Part shown: positions 9,023 to 22,000 of the stretch, one piece after another
How positions within the stretch are numbered: position 1 is the first letter of the stretch
Layout of the letters: each line of letters begins with the position of its first letter
Assembly (NCBI RefSeq): GCF_037975245.1
Contig: NC_092576.1
Coordinates: 17,566,111 to 17,630,110 of the forward strand
DNA length: 64,000 nt
From: Apostichopus japonicus
Lineage: Eukaryota; Echinodermata; Holothuroidea; Aspidochirotida; Stichopodidae
Reading direction: 5' to 3'
Position numbers and translations under genes: made by a program
Notes under the pieces: model-generated
Told to the model about the DNA's origin: nothing
The model's database searches: none
The model's input: the letters and a program-made list of their open reading frames with translations, nothing else

Positions 9023-9346
9023 TTGGCGGCCATTTTGAAAATATGCTGATGAGCAACACATGTTATCAATTGTAAACATATTCCAAATTAAACATTGTAC
9101 TCAAAAATCTCACTTTGGCACTTTAAATCATTCAAATAAACCATCTAGAGGCCGAAATATGTCAAAATATTGAATTTCGGCGGCCATCTTGGATTTATGC
9201 AAATTAGACGTCTTTCCCCTATTTGGATTTTTGGGGACTTTTAGTATGGTGTTCTGGGGACCTCAAAAAAATGCATTGTGGTGGAACAAATTCTGTTGCA
9301 ATTTGTTTCAAGTTTGGCCTGATTTGAGGCTAAAATGACTGGGCTA
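9023..9346 (-). repeat. Right terminal inverted repeat of the large DNA transposon
   Basis: The reverse complement of this segment aligns with 1806-2134, including AACAGAATTTGTTCCACC, CCAGAACACCATACTAAAAG and CATAAATCCAAGATGGCCGC. Its outer end is TAGCCCAGTCATTTTA, one base different from the left end. A (TA)n run at 9499-9530 follows outside. Confidence 0.85.
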
Positions 9347-9495
9347 GTTTGTCACCTATATCGAACAATACTAGTTCTGTTTTTGGTGACATATTTTGCC
9401 CTACTCTAGAGATCAAACATGATGCTATCCAACTCGAAAATCATTTGTGATTCCTAAAGCCGGATCTCGAAAGAGATACTTTGAACAGACTTTAT

Positions 9496-9535
<40 letters not shown>

Positions 9536-12500
9536 AATAAAAAAAACAATTCTACCATTAGAATCCTATAGCAGTAGTAAACTGCCTAGTTATAATACAA
9601 TCTGATCATCTACATCATCATGTTGTACGTAAGGAAAGAAATTTGCAGACTCTATTTACCATTGTCCTATTTATATTTTATACTCACTATTTTACATTTT
9701 CTTTTATTTTATATTTTATCACTCTGTGGTCTCCTACATTAACACAACCACTTTGTGTGACATGTGACATGTGATTGCATGCGGTAATGTAAACTAAACA
9801 GTTCTATGAGTTTTGATCGTTGTATATTGAAGAGAAAGCTGGCTAAAATTAAAGAGCGATACTCGAGCATTACAGCAGATTGCAGTATTTTACGTAACAG
9901 TTCTTTTAGAACCAATACAAACATCGCGTAAATTCTACAGTAAGGTGTCCGATCTTAACGAACAGAGTATTTTGTAGTGGGTTGTCCGCCTTGAAAAAAA
10001 AATGTTACTGACCTGTAGTGAGCGAAATTATTTTCCAACATGCAGACTAACCAACATGATGCAAACATGTATCGCACGACAACGTTGTTTAAAGTAGTTT
10101 AAATAAATGAGTGTCTCCTTTACACGGTAAATAACATATGTAAGTAAACGCTTGTTAAGAACGTTTGAATTTGTTATCTTAATTCATGCAACGTTTCTCT
10201 CAAAGTTTGAAAAACCTAATATGTTAAATGTAGACTTATAAACTACACAACAACCATGTTACCAGCAGATTAACCGTTCGGAATGTTCTATTCTATAGAG
10301 TTGTGTATTATTACTCAAGCATTACCCTTTCTGTTGTCTTCTTCTTAGGAATAAGAATATATTTCTCCCCTGAGTATCGTACGATGCGATGGAGCCGTTT
10401 TCGAAAAAAAAGTAGTTTAATTCGAGGAATGTCCCCTCCGGTTGAGTCTCCTACCCTCGTAGTAGCGTCACTCAGTGCATATGTATATGAGTAGTGATGT
10501 TTAATACCCCATAACTTAATGTCTTGTGTATTTATGAACGAAGACACTTCCCTGTATGTCCCCTTTCGCACGCGAGGGTCCTGGTTTTGCGTCTACTTCG
10601 GATTTCTTGGGACTAGGCAGCTTTAACAAAATGTTTACACACGGAAAGACAAATGCTTGTGGCTGGAAATCAACAGCTGCTGACAACGTATTGCGTACTT
10701 TACGTATACTGTTATCAGCATTCTAGGTATTGGATTATTAGATGCACCTATACCCCACCTCTACCTAGCTGAATACGTCATTGGCCAACGTGTCACTTAC
10801 ATTTTCCTTGCTGCTTTTTGGTTTTAATAATACTGTTACCTTTTAACTCAGGCAGTCGGATGAGTGTGTGTATTTGCGTTGCAAGACGTCTTTAAATTGT
10901 AAACTTGGGGAATGAACTCCAAGTGACCTCAGAAAGCTCCTGTATCAGTATGGGGTAGGTCCTCAAATTTTCACTATCGGACACATATTTGGCTGAACAG
11001 TGTTTATGGTAGAACACCCTGCTACGAGAGCACCATCGTAAGTCCTCGAATTGATGTCCTCAAAATTATGTCCTCAATTTGTTCATATCGTTAACGTGTG
11101 CAGTTAACGTCAGCAATATTGGAATGTTAGGAGAAAGCTTTAGTAAATATATTTAGTTCCCTTAACTTCAACCATTCATCCCGTGCTTTAAAATTTGTCC
11201 TAGCCTCCCCTTTAATTGTCACTCCATGAAACTGTGTATACATTGTCTTTAACTTGGCTGTTGTATTTATCCTTAGTAATATTATCAAAGGAGCAGTACT
11301 TTCAAACTAGTATCCTACATGTATTTAAACATACCACATACATGTTTTAAGTTTCATAAACAATTGCGTCGATTTCTTTTTCATTTTCTTTATTGGAGAA
11401 AAAGTGATCGCTTACTACAAAACAAATTCGAAACCAGTGACTATGGTTTCATCCGTACTGCCATTATATTTAGTATTCCAGGATAATATTTAGTGTGAGT
11501 TTTCTCATAGACTTTGACATTTATCCCTACATCCATTTTATTTAGAATTCCGGAATAATATTTTGTGTGAGGTTTCTCATAGACTCTAGCATTGCTTCAC
11601 GAACTAACAGGTGAGTAAAATATGTTCAAACCCAGAATATCTATAGAATTTTTACCTACACTTCTTTTCTTTTCTTTTGGTGGATTTTGGCATACCGATC
11701 TTAAAAAAGCATCCGAATTTTTCCTAAAGTTATATACTTATTAATTTACCAAGTTCTCAAGAGAGAGAGGGAGAGAGAGAGAGAGAGGTGGAGAGAGACA
11801 TGGGTTGTGGTGTGTGTGCTAGACACTTTAGTTTGTATACAAGATTAGGCAACAATGGAATACTTGTTCAACACGATACTTGGTGACTGGGAGGTTCATA
11901 ATAAGCTGGTGAATCCAATAGATTTTGGTGCTCACAGAATGAATATAAATGAGGTCACAGGACCAAACGTCAACATCTTCAAACTAATATTACTAGAAAA
12001 TCATCAGTCACGGTTTCATCAAACGTGAGTGTGTTATTGGTAGGTACAAGTTTGTACGATTAACAACTTAACATGGCAATTATTGATCATTGCCATTTTG
12101 AGTAATTTGGTAAAACCTAAGTGTTTCTGGTGCTTATGACATAACTTATGATGAGTTTGAGGGTGAGCGATCATTTATCAAATTACCGTTACTTATTTGG
12201 AAACCATATATTTGAGCTTCAAAATTGGATTAAAGACACATGCTGACATGTGCTACAAATGGTTCATGCACATTTATGAAGGGCCATTTTTAGCGTTATC
12301 TTGGTACACATAACTTAGGAGAATGCTTCATTATTACATACTTGTAGTGTTCTTGTGAATCAAATCAATGAGCTGCAGCAAGGAACTAGAAACTGTTTTC
12401 ATTCTGGTTGTGTTTTGACAAGGTGAACTAAATGATTTGTTTTCTCTAAGAGAGTGAGAAAAGCGATGGGGATTGTATCTTCGAGAAAGTTGCAAAATTC

Positions 12501-15500
12501 CAATATAATAAGGATTATTTTAAATATTCAAAGCAAATGTTGCACAAGTAAAGTAGTATTAATAGTCGTTTAATCATTATTGTAGCGATTGACTGGAGCC
12601 GCTCTTACTCTGTCAACTAATTATTATTCATGTCAGTATATTATACACACCTGCATGCTAGCCGCGACGAATTTCGTCGATGGGTGATTTTGTTATGTAC
12701 TATTTATGCTCACCGTTTTCTACTTTTGTTTCTTTTCCTTATGCTGCTAACTTTCCGTTTCTGTTGTTTTAACAAAGGTCTAACGGAAGCGGGCGTTGGC
12801 TTCTAAAATCACTCGCTCCTTGGTTGTGTTAGAGCAAAGAAAAACTCAGAAATGTATAGTATTGTTTGTGTTTCTTGTAAATACGTGTAGAGAGACGTCC
12901 AGGGGCCGACGGCGTGACTCGAGCGTGCTATGTAAGTTTTATTACGCGTAAAACGATATTGTTTTTAGTTGAGCTGGTCCGGGGCTCAGGATTCAGGCTC
13001 AAGGCGACGTGTTCTTCTCTGTCTTTATTTAAGTGAGGTATTTAAGACTGCCTCGTGTCTGTATCGATGCCTCGTATCGGAACGAGTCACGTCGGCGGAC
13101 CCCCACGGCAGGTTAGTTCATTAAGTAATTGATTCCGTGTGCTCTGTGTAGTTAATGCTATAATTTACGTTCATGTTGTAGAAAAGTAAGGACTTTATTT
13201 GCTCTAAAAGAGCTTGATTATTTACTAATAATAACATTTTCTACTAGTTTGCTCTCAGAGAGCCTCGATAATTCGCAAATATACATAGTATATCTGAACT
13301 TCTAGAACATGTTTGATTGACGTATTTAAGTTGCTATGTGACGTGAATAATATAGGAGCTCTAGCGCTGCCCTTTAATTTAGTAGCTTGCTTCTCCCCTA
13401 CTTTTCACCATGACCTCGGGTGACCTCCAGTTGCATGAGTACCCCACCATCGCTAGACCTGGGTTAGGACTTCAAAGTGTGGGTGTAATATTATATTCCC
13501 CTTACCCTAGATGCACCTTTACAATGTCTTAGCTAGTAGCACAGACAGGAAGTCCTCATACATCACACTTCCCAGAAAGATGGCTAACAGTTTATTTTTA
13601 CAAGCCAACAATATATATAATAACATATTTTTCTAACTTCTAAGTCTCAGTAAATCACCTACACTTTGACCTTCACAGTAACTCTCTATAAAAAGAAACC
13701 AGTCTGTGTATTGAATATCCCTACACAGATCTCTATCAAGAAAGTAACATTTAGTGTGATGGTATTTCCAATTATGTTATAATCTGGTGATTCCTTAATA
13801 AACATATTCCTTTTAAAATATGTTAACATAATCAATTCCTGTCCCATACTCTGTAATCCATTGTTAGAGTAAATATCTAGACAGATAAAAATCTAATAAA
13901 CCCATTTTAATTTAGTAATTTAGTAAAAAAGTACCACTGTGAAAGTTGCGTTGTGTGTAAACACGTTGAAAATCACTTTTCATGAGATTTGACGTCCTAA
14001 CTGATATATAATCCTACCGAATCAAGTTCGTACACAATGAACATAATTGATGTGAACAGAATGCGTGTCTTTCACAACCGCTTCAACCAAAGTCCATGTT
14101 TACTTCTTGAAGAAAAAAAAATCGAAATCAACAGTCTCTTTTGCTGCAATGCATGGACGGACCATTAAGTCTAGTTTGAACGGATCCCCCGTACACTGTG
14201 TGTAATCAGTGACATTGTGGTTTTAGAAAATGCAAGCTGTGTTCCAATCGATCGTGGTAACTGTCGAGACGTTAACTTACTGAGAGAGGTTATGTGTAAC
14301 TATTGAACGTTTTCAGTACTACACCTTGCTCAATGTTACTGCGAACGATTTTTTTTTTGCAAATCACACTAGTATATGCCTGTGCTGTTCTATTTTCAGT
14401 GACCACTACATCGTGCATCATGCATGATTCAAACAAGTATCTGCTAGTTCTGCACTCTATTCTAAGCTATCAAATTCAACGTCCCCATTAAATTAATACG
14501 TTATCACAATAGCTTACTTACTTTACGTGTATTTTACGTGTTGCTACAAATTACAGTATTAATAATGAATTCGTAATTAAAATGTATCAGTCTGCAGTTT
14601 AGATACATTTAAATGAAACTGTGCACGCTGTGACGGTGATCACTGTATTATATAAGGGAAGCGATTGATGCTGTATAATTCATAACGCAACATTTCTCTT
14701 TCAAACATCGTTAGTTTGTTCTTTAGACTGACAACTTTAGCACTCCTGTCGTAGATACAAATAATGTAAAACCAATTATTGTGTATTCAGTAATGTTATA
14801 GTAGACCGACAGCTATGTGAGTCTCTGTAGGGTTTTATCTCATTATGATTGGTTCATTCAACAGTAAATTTTATGTTTCTACTTTGTTGTATCAGAAAGC
14901 ATATCCCCTGCGTTACATGGGAGATAAAGTACAGGGTTATAATGAACAGTCAATACGTTTTGAGATCATCTGCTTTTCATATCGACGAAATTAAAGTAAC
15001 TTTTTTTTTGCAATAAGGGTACAGTATCACTTTAACTTTAATGTAATTAATATTACATTAATGTATTGCTCTGAAAACGAATGTTCCTAAAATGAAACAT
15101 GACAGAAACAAAATACAGTTCAAATTGTCCCGATATGAATAACTATTTTAATTACGGAATACAGTTATATATGGATTCATATGCGTAAATAAGATTACAA
15201 ATCCAAATAATATGAACGTGATGATTTTTTTCCATTCCGTCACATCAGAATATGTCGTCTCTATAATGAGTTTTCTGATTAGTTGTTTTCTCCTATATTT
15301 AAGGCTTTAGTTGAATAGTCAACCTATTTAAAGCATTCTACGCATATCTCACTAGGACCAAATATTCCGATATGAGCGATTGCCCCTCATATAATATTGG
15401 AACATCAACAAAGACGACCTTAAAATTAAAAATGCCACACCTGAACTTTAAGAAACAACGTAACGGGTAGTGAGGTCACAATTCATCATCTTTTCACGAT

Positions 15501-15885
15501 AAAAATTGTCAAATCGTTCATTTTGTTCAGATGAGAAACTGTACTTCCATTGATTTAGTGTTCCTGTTGGTAAAAAGAGAAGCATGCAATAATGAATTAT
15601 TGTTAAAAGAAGAGGCACAGAAGCTGTATCAATACAACACGCTACTTAATAACGATGAACAGGTGTTATTATGTACGGTTCAGTGAGAATTGTTATTAAT
15701 GATGTCATCGTTCTATTTCTATGATTCACACTGTATTTGAAGACTTAATATATCAACTAGAATATATGAAATAGAAATGATCTTAAATTATTTTCTTTTC
15801 ATACAAAAAAAAAGAAGTATTTAACGTCCTACCACTATAAAAAAAACATAAATACACTACAAATAAACAGTTTTATTAAATTTAC
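9347..15885. other. Long intergenic region, no gene recognised
   Basis: It holds a (TA)n microsatellite (9499-9530), a GA-rich run (11761-11789) and a 73-bp-spaced tandem pair (11463-11592). A GC-richer segment at 12880-13111 ends in CCACGGCAG/GTTAGT and could be an untranslated first exon with a plus-strand splice donor. Overlapping open frames at 10303-10571 have no recognisable protein features. The missing last exon of the sulfotransferase gene may lie here, but I could not find it. Confidence 0.4.
11463..11592 (+). repeat. Two-copy tandem repeat, ~73-bp spacing
   Basis: The unit at 11463-11520 (ending TTCTCATAGACTTTGACAT) recurs at 11536-11592 (ending TTCTCATAGACTCTAGCAT) with a few substitutions. 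Confidence 0.7.
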
Positions 15886-16069
15886 CGCTTTTAACAAAAA
15901 TGTTCAAATCAACAACTTCCTTTCCTTCTGTCAAATTTTGTTCGTGGTCTTTCTGAAACGACGCTCTCATCACCTCAATAGAAGCGCTCTCTACAACACG
16001 TTTAACAGCTGTATTATCCAATTCACGTCCAATAAATGAGGATACTTCTCTAACGACCTTTTCAAGATC
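15886..16069 (-). CDS. Sulfotransferase exon 6
   Basis: The acceptor is ATTTTCAG/GATCTTG and the donor AAAAGCG/GTAAAT (phase 1). It encodes DLEKVVREVSSFIGRELDNT and more, ending IFVKSG, the position where SULT genes normally splice to the final exon. If the donor is skipped a stop follows 20 bases later. Confidence 0.8.
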
Positions 16070-19000
16070 CTGAAAATATGATAGGTACCAATGAATGCAT
16101 TTATGGATATTGACATTTCCAATAATGTGTTAACTTACCACGCTGAATATATATATATATATATATTATAAAATATAATATATAATATACAATATATCAT
16201 ATATCATATATAATGTTTATTTATTTATTTATTAACAAAAAGAGAGAACAAAATCGTCATTATCTTCGGGTATTACCCGTTATAAGGAAATATTTGTAGT
16301 AAAAGTGGATAATCCCCTTCAAGAATTTCGAAGTAGAAATAAACTCATAGAATATAAAGGAATCGTAAACGTACAAGAAGAAGGAAAAGACGAAGAACGT
16401 ATTTAAAACACGTAAAATGTGATTAATACATACCGACTTCATGGCCTCGAAGTGCACAAAGAGGAAATTAACATTATGTCTGTGTTCGTAATATCCGATG
16501 ACATTATCAAACCAGTCCCCGTATTCAGCTTTTAAAACAACCAAACAATTATATGCTAGAAACGTACAGAAATGCAGTGTATATTTGAGAACTCTGTGAG
16601 TATTCACGATGGTCACTGTCAACAGACATGACAGGACTTGAATGTCACTCAAGAATAATTTCAATTGACACAAAAATTGTTAGCAAACTGCTTATCTGTT
16701 AAAAAAAAACAGTGTAAGAAATTGTTTAGAAGAAAGCTGGCCTGACGTTTCGATCCTAACAGGTTCTTCTTCTGAAGCTGAATGACAACTAACATACACT
16801 ACAAGGTACACAAAAACACAGAACACAGATTGGTTAATTAGCAGGGTGAGCACAAAAGAGATATGTGTAAGAGTTGACACATTGTGAAGAGAGTTGACTA
16901 CAGAGATCCAACTATTTACAACTGATATCGTGAACCATCCTTTTTGGTTACTTATTATTTAGCCTGTGCAATAATTACATATTGAAGCACGATCAATTTA
17001 CTAACCTCGACCACCAATAAGATCACCAAAGAAGGCATCAAACATTTCTTGTGTGTGAGGTACAGTCTTTCCCGTTATCATCTCCGAGTATTGCAATACG
17101 AAGTTGTAGTACGAAACGAACACATCTTTAGGATGTCGTAGGACATAAATTACCTGCATATTACAGAATCAAAATTAAACAAAATAAGCTGTGTACTTCG
17201 TTTAATGAAGGTTTCTGAGTCAAATCAATTTTAAATCAAATGTATCAATGTATTCTAGATTTCTACAAGAGCAACCACCTAGCCTTTAACGTATAAAAGC
17301 CAGGCAATACTGATATCTATATTCCCAGACTGATTTCAGTTTCCTTACCACTCAGTATCACAACAAACATTACTCATTCTGCTTCGTGAACTTTCAGAGG
17401 GGCTGAACTACGTAAGTTTGAATGGAACTAACATAGCCGATGTACATTGATCTCTTATTAAATTTAGGAATGTTTATTCTTCGATTGTTTTGTAACGAAG
17501 GATGGCCAATTGTGTTGATTTAGTGTAAACGTGGTTTCTTACCATCATGTCATTGGTCATGTAATTACTATTATTGAAATAGAAACAGGAACACAATACA
17601 TGTAACAATGTTAAAGGGGCTATACAATGAATCCAGCCAAGCAATTAATGTCAGGCGCCCTCTATTTTTGTCCAACTTCTGATTCTGTCCGATTAAGGGT
17701 TGTACCATTGTGTGTGTGTGGGGGGGGGGGAGCTCAGGCAGTGGAAAGAACTGTTTCACCTCAATCATAGTAGAATGACTGTGGAATGCTGTATAGATCT
17801 AGATGTTTATGTTATTGGAGAATGCCAAGAGAGTTGTTAAATGTTCTACTTGGAATGACCTGTTACAATTTCTAGTGTCAGACATGGGGGTAACTTTTAC
17901 ACACATTGAAGGTTCACCTCTGCACTGTGGGCAAACAAATTCTTAAATTTTTGGGTCAGCCAAGTGCATGATGTGATGCTTATTTATATGTTTAGTTATT
18001 TTCACTGATGTAATGCATAGTGGTAATTCAATATGACATAATCGGTGTAATATTCTTCACCTTGGAGGGACATATTCTGTTGGGACATGCATTCCCCTCC
18101 AGAGATCAACAATTCTGCTTTTGACAAACGTGTGACACAGTAGCAAATTTTTCAGATAAGGGTATGGGATTGGTGGGGATGGTGGGGATGGGGCAGGCCC
18201 ATATAAGCTACAAAATGGAAAAATTTAGAAAAACAAAAAGGTGAAAAAGAAACAAAGGAGATCTGACAAGAGGTTCAAAATTTTACTTTTTTAATTTCAA
18301 ATTGATGATTCAGGGGCCAAGGCTGGGGTGCTTACCAAGTACCCCTTGCAACCAGTCTGGCATTATTTATTGGTACAATTTTCTTACCATATTTTGTCAC
18401 AGTATAGTCTACTGCAGGAACAGTGTTATGAGATTGACTGGAAAGATCTGACTGAAACTTTCTTTCTACTGTTAAACCTTCCGATGGATCCATTGTGGGA
18501 GAGGGAACTGGGTTTAATGCCTCCCCTAATCCGCTTATTAATCTGATTTTGTGAACATTTTACAATAACGACGAGGCTGATATTAGGGTGTGATTGAATT
18601 AACAACTTGCCATACATTTTTTGGAGGCATATGTTGCAAACAATATCCATAAATCATATTTTATTTTGGAGAAGTGATCTTATAAATTAGTGAACTGTTA
18701 AGAATGTATATATATGGAAACACCAATGTGAGTCTTTGTGAGCAAATTCATCACATCAGCCATACAGAAAATAACTCCCTTCTATTATTTATGACAATTT
18801 TATAGAGTGGACATCATTTTACAAAAACACATTTCATTTTATATAGTCTAATTTTAGAGTATTCCTGTACATAGCATGCCTCTGGAGTATTCATTAAAAC
18901 AGTGTCACAGCAGAGACCTTAATTGTATACAAAAACAACCAGTACTCATGGCTCGTAAGTAACTACTGGTCATGTCCTGATACACATGTTAGGAATACAA

Positions 19001-22000
19001 AGTAGTTATTACTGATGCACGGTTGTGGGAGAGTAGGTGCTGTATCCAATCACTGAGTGCGAGTTCTTTAATACAAGATTGCAATATGAAGTCGTATCTA
19101 GTATTTTTTTTGCTATAAGTAGGTTTACTGATACACCCAAAGATGGCGTTTCTTCGTTATCTTCATGAAGAATTGGAGTCATTTAAAGAGAGGTGTAACT
19201 GTAATCATGAGGTACTGTACCTAGTTACTGTACTAGCTATGAGTATTGGCTGACAATAACTGCTAAATAATATTATAGTGGTTGCAATAATTTTGTTAGT
19301 TTAACATGCTAATTTATATTTGAGATTAGGGTTGCAAGAACCCCTTCATAACATTCATTTAGAATTCGAGAACCAAGCAGATCATATCAACAAATTTGCT
19401 TCCTACATTAGACAAACGTTCATTTTCGGTCTTTAATAATGGACCATAAGATTTGAATCTGGCAATGGTCCAAAGATATGACCTACTGATACTGGGACAC
19501 AGGACATGTTATAGTACCTACATGTACACTGCATATCGGTCCTTTATTTACTGAAAAGCGGTTAGAACTGGACGTTACAATAGTTTAGTCATCCCATCCT
19601 GTGCAGTTTGGTGCATTAGGAACATGTTTCCATTGGAGGATTGTCACTAGACAGGAATTAAAGTTGGCATATTTTAGAAAACAATATTCAAATTGAGAAA
19701 CATTTATGTTTTTCAATGCATACCATGGATTGTAAGATAACTTTCTTTGAGGGTACGGAAAGCACCAGATATTTTTTAAGGAATAGACAATACATGCTAG
19801 ACATGTTCATTTTGACGTATGTAGGCCTTTATAAATTGACCTATAGAGACTACATTTCTCAATGTCATATGCATGAACAACTTTGAAAAACAAAGGATAG
19901 GTAGTTATGGAAAATGGGGTAGTTTTTCTTCCAAAGCAACTATCCATACCTCGCCGATATGTCCACAAAAACTGCCTCACGTGTCTCACTTTCACCAGAA
20001 ATGTACTACACGCACAATTTCAGAAGTTTTATACCATTTTGGTGACTTCAGTTGGTGAGATTAAATTTTATGGGCATCAATTTAATAACGATGTTTGCTT
20101 GCAGTATTTTATCTCCTGTGAAATGAAAGAGCTTACATCCATAACATTTAGTCCTATGCAAGCTGTGATAACGAATAGTAAAATAAAAAATAGCAAATTA
20201 TAGTACGGTTTTGAATGATCTTTTGTCAAACATTCTACCATCTTTTAACTGTCAATAATAATTTTACTTCCACTGTTTAATGTTTGATTAATCATATCAT
20301 ATATTTGTGGAAATGAGCTTAAGAATCTACAACCATTGATTATGTGTAAACCCACTCTTATATTGGCTCTGTAAAGTCTTCAATTGTTGGCTTATGGACG
20401 GTGGACACTCTTGGTATAATTTTTTGGTTCATCAAGTAGGTTTTTCTAAGCCTGTTTGGATGAACATAGATTAACTACCAGAACTTTCACAATGTTCTCC
20501 AGAAATGCAGAATGTATCCATAGGTTTTGGGCTCTTTTACAGGTACCGGATGCCATTGTTTGGTGGCTGTGGAGAACTTCACCTTGACCCTGAAAAGAAA
20601 TCATAAGAGGTGGTTGTGATTTGCATACTCCTTTGTGCACCTCCAGATAATCAACTCAGGGTATTTTAACAAATATCCTCATATAAAGCTCTAAGGCTGC
20701 TGTCAATTAAATCTTGATTGTTTTCACTATGAAATACTACCTAGAAACAATTAACATTATCAAAAGGAGTGTAGAATTGTATGTTCATGTACTAGGTAAA
20801 TACCTTGAAATTGTTTCAATTTAGTTATGCATTTAACCTCTGGTTTGAGACATAAACGAATCCACAAACCACCAATTGCATCTATGGTAATAATGTAAAT
20901 ATTATGTTGTGAAGTGAGTCAGAAGTGTGCCTAAAAGGTATCCTTTGAAATGGGGTGTACATCTAATGCCATTCACTACACATATTAAATAAGCATATAA
21001 TGGAGCATAGACAGAAACACTAACTCATCATTCCCATCTCCATCTTTCTTTGGGACGGTTTCTGTGAAAGTTGAAATCGATGGCTGCCAAGTACTTTCTC
21101 GCCACATACAGTATCCAACGTAGCTGTGATAAAGAACGAAAAAGTTGGGGTCATATGTTAATTATAAGGTTTGATTATGCAAACTTTTATCAGGGTTTCT
21201 TGGCCAGAATATATTTTATAGTAATATTTACCTTTTCAGTTATTGTGTTTGCAAGCAGTTGTCTTACCATGTACACAAATACACACACACACACAACATT
21301 TCCATAAAATTCTTGGCCTTTTGGCAAGAATTCAACAATTATTCACAGACCATCATAAGCCATTATTGTAAATAAATTATATGTCAGCTGGCAGGGTAGT
21401 TGAGGGATGTTCATGCAACCCACTGTTGCCATGACAGGGCTTTTAGGTTTTGGCATGGGGCATTAAGGAACCATATGCAATGCTACTTCTGGATGTATTG
21501 TCCTGACTCTCTAAATTCACTCTGATAAAGGGCCACATGGGATGGATGTCCAGGAAGTGGCTCACCATCTCACCATAATATATATTTCTCCTTAAGGAGA
21601 GGAAGGACTTCCAGGTGTCAACATGGGCTATTCATTGTAATCAGCTCATGAGCTAACATGACTTTCTACTGCTAACTCTATGTACTGAAGATATTTTATA
21701 TGTATGACTTCCTGTCAATGCTCTCAACGCAGATGTTGTAGAAGGTGAAGTGAAGATGAAGGGCAAAAGCTGGATTTGAATACACTATGTATTACTTGCA
21801 AATATTACAACAATGACAGAAGGGTATTCCACGCAAATAGACCAAATCTAATCCTCCTTCACCTCTTGTTGTAACAGTGCATGCCTTGGTAAACAGTAAA
21901 CACTGAATAGTACAGAACTTGGTGTATTCAAATTTGGCCAAGTATAATTTGTTCCATCGGAAAGTATGCATGTAGCATTAGCATTGATAGATTTTATGAG

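Larger units (their letters stand above)
1806..9346 (-). mobile_element. Large DNA transposon with ~330-bp terminal inverted repeats carrying a FEN1-like nuclease/CXC protein
   Basis: The outer sequences at 1806-2134 and 9023-9346 are inverted copies of each other, and all four large minus-strand open frames (3250-8136) lie between them. The frames look like pieces of one long protein. From the amino end it has paired zinc modules, a conserved middle region with several strongly motif-like stretches, and a FEN1/XPG-like nuclease followed by a CXC cysteine cluster. Similar proteins recur in many invertebrate and fish genomes as uncharacterised, highly repeated ORFs; I recall this from general knowledge and did not check it. 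Frame breaks near 6700-6730, 5310-5400 and 4640 show this copy is inactive. A SINE has inserted at 2331-2768. I found no convincing target-site duplication, so the exact ends are approximate. Confidence 0.75.

Noticed and set aside
10303-10571. Overlapping frames on both strands
   Set aside because: No recognisable residues or splice context. Complementary frames of this kind are common by chance in a locally GC-richer patch.
12586-13110. Second solo LTR starting TGTAGCGATTGAC
   Set aside because: I could not find a matching inverted terminus or CA end with target duplication.
15180-15260. Possible last sulfotransferase exon (minus strand reads VTEWKKIIT)
   Set aside because: It resembles Gly-Asp-Trp-Lys-Asn only loosely, lacks a proper acceptor with a pyrimidine tract, and the following residues do not fit the family.
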